DNA of 11,151 nucleotides from Bacteroidota bacterium (GTDB lineage: Bacteria; Bacteroidota; Bacteroidia; Chitinophagales; JADIYW01): contig JADIYW010000006.1 in NCBI GenBank assembly GCA_016705125.1, positions 1 through 11,151 of the forward strand, given 5' to 3'. Positions 6,600 to 11,151 of this stretch are shown one piece after another. The translations under genes were made by a program, and so were the position numbers. The notes below the pieces were generated by a model, which was given only the letters and a program-made list of their open reading frames with translations, did not search any database and was not told the origin of the DNA. Positions within the stretch are counted from its first letter, which is position 1, and every line of letters starts with the position of its first letter.

Positions 6600-7301
6600 A
6601 TGAATACTACACTTTCTTTTCCCATCAAAGGACAAACTATTCTCAATCAAGCCAAGGATTTAGTGCCTGGTTTTGCTGCCGCTTTCCAAAAATTTCAACA
6701 GCATATTGTCCTACAACAAAACAGTCCTAGTTTGCTCTCCAACTACAGCCGCAATCTCGCTTTCCTTGCCATCCATTTCGGTAAACTACCACACCTCGTT
6801 TCTATCGATGAACTAAATGCTTACCTCTACCACCTTACCATCTCTCAAGGATTCAGTATCAGCTATTTCAAACAAACGGTTTTCGGACTCAAATACTGGT
6901 TTCGGGTTTTCGACATGGAAGCGCACGCGCTCAAAATGCCTATGATTAAAAAAACAGAAACGCTTCCCCAAGTGCTCTCCAAACAAGAATGTAAAGCTCT
7001 TTTCAAAAAAGTGTATCTTTTCGAAGGGCTTACTCCATCCCAACCAATGGGCGAACGCAGCATTCAATACATCATCAATGAGGCGATGCTCAAAACCAGT
7101 ATTGTCAAAAAAGGTGTAAGCATGCATACGCTGCGCCATAGTTTTGCTACTCACTTACTCGAAGATGGAATCGATGTGTATAGCATTCAAAAACTACTCG
7201 GACATGCCGACATTCGAAATACCCTCGTCTATTTGCACGTAGCGCAGGTAAAACCTTCCATCGCGCACAGTCCGCTTGATACCCTGTATAACAAGCAATA
7301 A
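6600..7301 (+). CDS. Tyrosine recombinase of the IS91-like element, catalytic domain truncated in frame
   Basis: The protein has 233 residues. Residues about 25-105 form the helical core-binding domain (SNYSRNLAFLAIHFGKLP...). The C-terminal half retains HTLRH (H176, R179), LLGH (H202) and the nucleophile region TLVYLHV (Y211), all typical of XerC/XerD-like enzymes. Between LSKQECKALFKK (about 126-137) and VYLFEGLTPSQP the usual stretch of about 60-70 residues is missing; it would hold the first catalytic Arg (…GLR…E…) and the beta-hairpin Lys. The frame is kept, but the enzyme is almost certainly unable to recombine DNA. The ATG at 6600 is chosen because it begins a normal N-terminus. The stop is 2 nt before the transposase ATG, suggesting translational coupling. 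Confidence 0.82.
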   Translation: MNTTLSFPIKGQTILNQAKDLVPGFAAAFQKFQQHIVLQQNSPSLLSNYSRNLAFLAIHFGKLPHLVSIDELNAYLYHLTISQGFSISYFKQTVFGLKYWFRVFDMEAHALKMPMIKKTETLPQVLSKQECKALFKKVYLFEGLTPSQPMGERSIQYIINEAMLKTSIVKKGVSMHTLRHSFATHLLEDGIDVYSIQKLLGHADIRNTLVYLHVAQVKPSIAHSPLDTLYNKQ

Positions 7302-7303
7302 TA

Positions 7304-8386
7304 ATGCTGCCCACTTATGAATTGGCACATATTGTTCGACAATATGGAGATCATTTTATTGCCAACAAACAACCACTTGGCTACCACAAAAAGGTACTCA
7401 ATGCAATCTCTATTTGTCGAACTGCACAATTGGGCGGACATGTAGACGCATGCGATAAATGCTCCCATACACGCATAAGTTATAACTCGTGCCGAAACCG
7501 ACACTGCCCTAAATGTCAAAGCACTGAAAGAGAAAAATGGATCATTGCCCGCAAGGAAGATTTACTGCCAGTAGCCTACTACCACGTGGTATTCACCATC
7601 CCCGAACAGCTCAACCCGCACTGCCTACAGCACCCAAAGGCAATGTATAATATCCTGTTTGAGGCCGCCAAAGAAACCCTGTTTGCCTTTGCTGCCGACA
7701 AAAAACACTTGGGCGCATCCATGGGATTTATTGCCCTACTGCACACCTGGGGGCAAAACCTATCACTTCACCCACACCTACACTGCATTGTGCCAGTTTT
7801 TAAAAACAAATTCATGCATAAATACAGGCAATGGTTACACGAAAACAATATGCAGATTACCAACAAATTGAGGCAATTGCTTTACCAAAAAAATTGGGTA
7901 ATTTACTTAAAACAGCCCTTTGGTGGCCCCGATCAGGTGGTGGAATATTTGGGTAGATACAGCCACAAAATTGCGATTTCAAACCACCGTTTAAAATCAA
8001 TAGCTGATGGCAGCATTACATTTTCGTATAAAGACTATAAAGATGGATCAAAAACAAAAATGATGACATTGGAAGCAGATGAATTTTTGAGGCGGTTCTG
8101 TATGCATATTTTACCACCTCGATTTATGAAAATAAGTCATTACGGATTTTTGTCAAATAGAGGAAAGCAAAAACTAAAAATACACCTTATGACAAAAGGC
8201 AAAATACCCGCAGCACCAATAAAATTGAATTATAAACAAGTATGTAAACAGTTGCTAAAATTCGATGTAGACGAATGTCCAGTTTGCAAAAAGGGAAGAA
8301 TGATAACGCTACTTAATTTTAGTGCGAATGCGCCGCCAAGCATCGAAATTATAAAAGAAATAAAAAGACAAATCGTTCATAATTAA
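7304..8386 (+). CDS. IS91-family HUH (Y2) transposase
   Basis: The protein has 360 residues. An N-terminal zinc-binding region has CDKC (C50, C53) and CRNRHCPKC (C63, C68, C71). The HUH motif lies in LHPHLHCIVP (H158, H160). The paired tyrosines YLGRY (Y215, Y219) are four residues apart, as in IS91, which nicks DNA for rolling-circle transposition. Directly after CIVP (residue 164) the text continues VFKNKFMHKYRQ. Relatives as I recall them have about 30 more residues there (a glycine-rich turn, then GKW...FLFPVKALSK), so an in-frame deletion near 7796 is likely. All catalytic residues remain. Base composition appears richer in G+C before about 7900 than after, which could mark a mosaic gene. 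A late CPVC motif (about residues 325-328) adds a possible second zinc site. Confidence 0.9.
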   Translation: MLPTYELAHIVRQYGDHFIANKQPLGYHKKVLNAISICRTAQLGGHVDACDKCSHTRISYNSCRNRHCPKCQSTEREKWIIARKEDLLPVAYYHVVFTIPEQLNPHCLQHPKAMYNILFEAAKETLFAFAADKKHLGASMGFIALLHTWGQNLSLHPHLHCIVPVFKNKFMHKYRQWLHENNMQITNKLRQLLYQKNWVIYLKQPFGGPDQVVEYLGRYSHKIAISNHRLKSIADGSITFSYKDYKDGSKTKMMTLEADEFLRRFCMHILPPRFMKISHYGFLSNRGKQKLKIHLMTKGKIPAAPIKLNYKQVCKQLLKFDVDECPVCKKGRMITLLNFSANAPPSIEIIKEIKRQIVHN

Positions 8387-8394
8387 TCCATTCG

Positions 8395-8419
8395 GTGGGC
8401 ATGGCTGCGCCATGCCCAC
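8395..8419. repeat. Perfect 11-bp hairpin just after the transposase stop
   Basis: GTGGGCATGGC (8395-8405) and GCCATGCCCAC (8409-8419) are exact reverse complements around a TGC loop, starting 9 bp after the transposase stop. No T-run follows on either strand, so a classic Rho-independent terminator is unlikely. The position suits the subterminal hairpin of an IS91 origin end (oriIS). Confidence 0.6.
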
Positions 8420-8660
8420 AGCGCAACACATGGCATAAAAACCACCAGTAGGCACGACAAAATGAAGACAAAATAGAGGAAAAGAAAAAAAACAGAGATG
8501 AAAAAAAAGATGAAAAATATTTTTTGAAGCCCCAAAACGACTCAAAAACCAAAACCCAATTTGCCCAACCAAGCAGACAAATTATTAAAAACCCATAAGC
8601 AAAAAATTTGTATTATAGCAAGTCCAAAACGACCACAAATAGGGCTTCGCTTCAACAACA
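8420..8660. other. Gene-free A/T-rich interval between IS element and cassette-like region
   Basis: Stops occur in all frames apart from low-complexity open stretches made by a purine-rich run (about 8459-8515, plus strand). Two short related words, CCAAAACGACTC (about 8531) and CCAAAACGACCAC (about 8624), recur. I see no RNA gene or promoter here. Confidence 0.4.
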
Positions 8661-8703
8661 GTTTAAAACGCAATTTTTTCTTGGGAAAAAACAGCGTTTA
8701 AAC
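8661..8703 (-). terminator. Long imperfect hairpin directly after the 199-residue gene
   Basis: GTTTAAAACGCAATTTTTTC (8661-8680) pairs with GAAAAAACAGCGTTTAAAC (8685-8703) around a TTGG loop, with one bulge and a small mismatch. It begins 1 nt past the stop codon of the minus-strand gene, the expected place for a terminator. There is no separate U-tract beyond the stem, although the stem itself has A6/T6 runs, so it may be a bidirectional hairpin or an element end instead. Confidence 0.45.
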
Positions 8704-8704
8704 C

Positions 8705-9304
8705 TTATATGTTGGTGGGTTTTTTTTTTTTGTTGTTTTGTCCTTTAAAAAAAAAGTCTGGCAAGGTCATTATTGAAGTTTCTAACTGTTTAATATTTTC
8801 ATTTTGTTCGTCTTTATTGTCTAAATAGTTATTGTAACTAACGAATAAAAAGTATGCTAAAATTCTATTATAATTATCAAGTTCTTTGTCTTCAACCATT
8901 GACAAAATTTGAGTTTTAAAGTCTTCCTTATTTTTAGATTCTGAAATTGCTCTACCAAGTCTACCTATACTTCCATAATAATGGTTTTTCGCTGGATTTT
9001 CAACTCTTAATGAAATTCCAATTAATAAATCAAGTACATTTATATCTAACTCTTCAAGCTCTTTTATGTATGTCTTTCGTTGAGCATAAGCGTAACTTCC
9101 GTCTGACATTCTATCAAACCTATCATTCATAATGTCTAAATGTGATTTCAAGAAAACTTCCCAATTTGTAACTTCTGCCGAAAGCATTGCAATATTTATG
9201 GCATGTTCTCTTGGTCTACTATCTTGACTACAACCTCCAACAACTTTTGTTGAACGCATTTCATCGAGTAATTTTTCTTTTTTCTTTTCTGATAAATTTT
9301 GCAA
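8705..9304 (-). CDS. Hypothetical protein, mostly helical, no recognised family
   Basis: The protein has 199 residues from a TTG at 9302-9304, reading MQNLSEKKKEKLLDEMRSTK at the start. I do not recognise it. It has no signal peptide or membrane segment and is rich in charged residues; one Cys and many Glu/Lys/Asp suggest a cytoplasmic helical protein. An ATG at 9309-9311 overlaps the upstream gene's stop as TAATG and would be the natural coupled start, but it is out of frame by one base. Removing one A from the run at 9305-9308 joins it as MKLQNLSEKK, so the true start may be 9311. The C-terminus (…FFFKGQNNKKKKPTNI) is encoded by long T and A runs and may be misread. It follows the secreted-protein gene in the same unit and ends at a hairpin. 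Confidence 0.6.
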   Translation of the reverse strand: MQNLSEKKKEKLLDEMRSTKVVGGCSQDSRPREHAINIAMLSAEVTNWEVFLKSHLDIMNDRFDRMSDGSYAYAQRKTYIKELEELDINVLDLLIGISLRVENPAKNHYYGSIGRLGRAISESKNKEDFKTQILSMVEDKELDNYNRILAYFLFVSYNNYLDNKDEQNENIKQLETSIMTLPDFFFKGQNNKKKKPTNI

Positions 9305-9310
9305 TTTTCA

Positions 9311-9960
9311 TTAAATCAACCAACCTGATTTTGCATCGCTTTTGAATTTTGTAGCAATAGTATCAATGAGGCAGTCAGAATATCCCTGTTGTCTGCTATA
9401 CTTTAAGATAGGTTGTTGTTTTAAATTCTTCTGGAAAGTAAGAAAGCATAATTGATTCTTTGAATATTCCGATTTCTCATTATAATCAAATAGCCAAGTA
9501 TTCTTTAAGGGTTTATTATATAAATCGTTTAGATTGTCTTGGCTTATTTCAAATCCATAACTACTATTTAAATCCAATTTCACTAAACTCAACAACTTCT
9601 TTCTCTTCGTAGTTTTTGTATTTATACTTTACCACTAAAACATTTCTCTCAATTTCAGCATTTGGGTATTTCAAAACAAAATCTTCAAATGAAATATTTC
9701 TTTCCATATCTTTTTTTAGCGTTTTAACATCATTCGTGTCAAAGTCAGATTATATGTCCAACCGTTTGTGTTTTGGAATAAAATACTTTGTTAAAATCAC
9801 ATACTTTATATTTTAAATTTAGTGAGTCAACAATATGTTCAAGTTTATTCATAGTCTTTTCACTATAAATAAGTCCATTATTGTAAGTCTTAAATTCTGT
9901 TTGTCCATAAAGTTGAGTGGATAAAAATATCGTCAACGCAATTAAGATTATTCTGTTCAT
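9311..9960 (-). pseudogene. Secreted hypothetical protein, split by two one-base insertions
   Basis: The ATG at 9958-9960 begins a Sec signal peptide, MNRIILIALTIFLSTQLYG, with likely cleavage before QTEFKTYNN. The first open stretch ends at 9745 after KTQTVGHII. Dropping one A near 9750 continues as SDFDTNDVKTLKKDMERN and then FVLKYPNAEIERNVLVVKYK up to SEIGF. Dropping one A near 9567-9569 continues as NSSYGFEISQDNLNDLYNK to the stop at 9311-9313. The repaired protein has about 215 residues, exported to the periplasm or beyond. No family recognised. It begins about 37 nt after the GTTAGGC core of the attC-like site, as a cassette gene would, and is followed at once by the 199-residue gene. 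Confidence 0.55.
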
Positions 9961-9996
9961 ATTGTTGTTATTTTGTAAAGTGTCGGTTTAACTTAC

Positions 9997-10130
9997 GCCT
10001 AACGTGATGCAGCTACCCGAAGGGCGGGACTTTTACCACAAAAACTTGATTTGAAAAACTAATGTTTGATTAACCACAAAACTGTCTTTGGAACACGGAA
10101 ACCCCGCCTTTTGGGTAGGTGCTGTTATGC
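9997..10130 (-). repeat. attC-like recombination site (GCATAAC ... GTTAGGC on the minus strand)
   Basis: Read on the minus strand, the box GCATAAC (10130-10124) opens the site and GTTAGGC (10003-9997) closes it; the latter fits the R' consensus GTTRRRY exactly, the former misses RYYYAAC at one position. The two arms pair over more than 20 bp: GCxGATGGGT-type blocks at 10009-10018 with 10113-10122, then GGCGGG (10023-10028) with CCCGCC (10103-10108), with small bulges and a loop of about 74 nt. Core boxes, a short unpaired spacer, imperfect arms with extrahelical bases and a total length of about 134 nt are the attC pattern. A gene lies upstream and another starts just downstream in the same orientation, matching cassette order. 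Confidence 0.55.
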
Positions 10131-10264
10131 CTTCGTTCTTCTTTCTCGGTCGTTATTAGTATGTCCATTGTCGTGTTGTTGTGCGTTGGCTTGGTAGCTC
10201 TTTTGCTATTTTTGTTTGGCTCTGTGTTTTTGGAAAAACTGCAAATGTGCTACAAATGAGTTGG
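10131..10264. other. Spacer between coiled-coil gene and attC-like site
   Basis: About 130 nt without a supported gene. An open stretch from 10206 overlaps this region but is only the out-of-frame extension of the coiled-coil gene's last segment; the in-frame reading of that gene stops at 10265-10267 after a membrane anchor. Confidence 0.4.
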
Positions 10265-11151
10265 CTATTTTAATACTAATATTGTCGCAACTGTCCCAAT
10301 TATGACAAGCCCTGAGTACAAACAAGATTGTTTTTAAGGTTTTAATTTCTTTGTCTTGTAGGTCAAGTCGCTGAATAATTAGCCTGATTATCTGTTGTTG
10401 CATTTTTCAATTGATTGTTTGCTTCATTAAGTGCTGGTTACCGCTTTTGAAATTTCGTCAATTGTTGAAAGTCTGGTCGGAAGTCAACTTTCCAGAGTTT
10501 TAACAAATTGTCCAGTTTAGCTTCTACAATTTTTTTGTATTGCTCTAAAAGGCGTTTTGTTTCAACAAGTTTTTCCTTGTTGGTCGTATCAATGCCTGTT
10601 GTTTCAAACTTTAAAAACTCCGTCATTGATTTGAATTTCAGTATTTTGCTTTAGGTCTGTAACATGTTAGCATAAAGATTGAAAATCTTGTCCAGTATAG
10701 TAAGCATAATTCTGTTGCACTTTCAAGTTCAACAATTATACTTATTAATTTTCCTTTGCACCGTCTATGTAGTCGGTAACTGTCTTTAGTTTTATTAAGC
10801 TCCTTTTGATTTAAGCCCAATTCTTCATTTATCTGTTGATCGAAGCATAATTATTTGCGAATTTATTATTAAAATTTGTCTTGAAAGTTTGAGTGTAAAT
10901 TAAGATACAAAGCACTTTCAACTTCTTCTATTTTCTCCACCGCTTCCAAATCAAAACCATTTTTACTTTTGCTTTAAAGGTGTCGACCTTTTGTTTCAAA
11001 GTGTAAATATCTTCTTTTGTAGTTTCTTGTGCTTTTAAGAAGCCTTTTATAAATCTGTTTGTGCTTCTTTTATAAAATCTTCATTTTCTTTTTCAATTAA
11101 TATAACAGAGGAAAATGACTTGAGTAAAATAAAAACAAAATTGTCAGGTCG
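10265..11151 (-). pseudogene. Coiled-coil protein with C-terminal membrane anchor, many frameshifts, cut by window edge
   Basis: No single frame stays open, but consecutive pieces in shifting frames form one sensible protein: IEKENEDFIKEAQTDL, KGFLKAQETTKEDIYTLKQK, GFDLEAVEKIEEVESALYLN, NNKFANNYASI, QQINEELGLNQKELNKTKD, VTDYIDGAKEN, NYAYYTGQDFQSL, VTDLKQNTEIQIND, EFLKFETTGIDTTNKEKL, LLEQYKKIVEAKLDNLLKLW, ALNEANNQLKNATTDNQAN, IQRLDLQDKEIKTLKTIL and finally YSGLVIIGTVATILVLK before the stop at 10265-10267. Nearly every junction is a one-base gain or loss, about one per 70-100 nt. The body is Glu/Lys/Gln/Asn-rich and helical; the last 17-22 residues form a single membrane span at the very C-terminus, as in tail-anchored proteins. 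Roughly 300 residues are visible. I do not recognise the family. The gene continues beyond the right edge. Confidence 0.5.

Larger units (their letters stand above)
6600..8419 (+). mobile_element. IS91-like element: tyrosine recombinase plus HUH transposase, probably defective
   Basis: Two co-directional genes 2 nt apart, a tyrosine recombinase and an IS91-type rolling-circle transposase, followed by a strong hairpin. This pairing is known from IS91-family elements of Bacteroidota and Proteobacteria. Both proteins appear internally deleted. Boundaries given are the first gene start and the end of the hairpin; the true ends could lie outside these. IS91 elements make no target duplication and lack ordinary terminal inverted repeats, so ends cannot be read from one copy. 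Confidence 0.65.

Noticed and set aside
8395..8419. Rho-independent terminator
   Set aside because: The stem is perfect but neither strand has a following T-run.
8309..8572. Phe-rich minus-strand open frames after the transposase
   Set aside because: They come from a purine-rich low-complexity run and the antisense of the transposase tail.
10206..10403. Independent 65-residue protein
   Set aside because: Its N-terminal half continues the coiled-coil gene; the second half is the wrong frame of a membrane-anchor segment that reads YSGLVIIGTVATILVLK with a stop at 10265-10267.
1..11151. tRNA or rRNA genes
   Set aside because: I looked for clover-leaf arms and conserved T-loop words and saw none that I could support by eye.

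Overview
The window looks like accessory DNA from a low-GC member of the Bacteroidota. The reasons are Lys/Asn/Ile-rich proteins, no clear Shine-Dalgarno sequences, a TAnnTTTG-type -7 element, a short Sec signal peptide ending ...LYG|QTEF, and an IS91-type element that pairs a tyrosine recombinase with a HUH transposase. I cannot narrow the genus.

Region 1 (about 6060 down to 1, minus strand) is one tightly packed operon: a small XRE regulator, an OLD-family ATPase/TOPRIM nuclease, and the Mod and Res subunits of a Type III restriction-modification system. Stop and start overlap as ATGA between XRE and OLD and between Mod and Res, and only 4 nt separate OLD from Mod. A perfect 7-7-7 palindrome overlaps a candidate -7 element just upstream of the XRE gene and is a good candidate operator. 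XRE and OLD are intact. Mod and Res each carry several single-base frameshifts, mostly in short homopolymers, and Mod also appears to lack an internal stretch of roughly 16 residues. Res runs off the left edge in its nuclease domain.

Region 2 (about 6060-6600) is non-coding, lies between divergent transcription units and is rich in structure. It holds a long GC-rich hairpin, three copies of GGGTCGGC, and an attC-like imperfect palindrome whose loop carries two tandem copies of a 28-bp repeat.

Region 3 (about 6600-8420, plus strand) is an IS91-like element made of a tyrosine recombinase followed 2 nt later by a HUH/Y2 transposase, ending near a perfect 11-bp hairpin. Both proteins have open frames but seem to carry in-frame internal deletions; the recombinase has lost its first catalytic Arg. 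The element is probably defective.

Region 4 (about 8660-11151, minus strand) has the layout of integron-like gene cassettes: a frameshift-riddled coiled-coil gene with a C-terminal membrane anchor, an attC-like site with GTTAGGC/GCATAAC core boxes, then a secreted protein gene (also frameshifted) coupled to a 199-residue protein of unknown function. No integron integrase is in the window.

The main uncertainty is whether the many one-base indels are real decay or consensus error. They are dense in regions 1 (left part) and 4 and absent from about 3850-8386.
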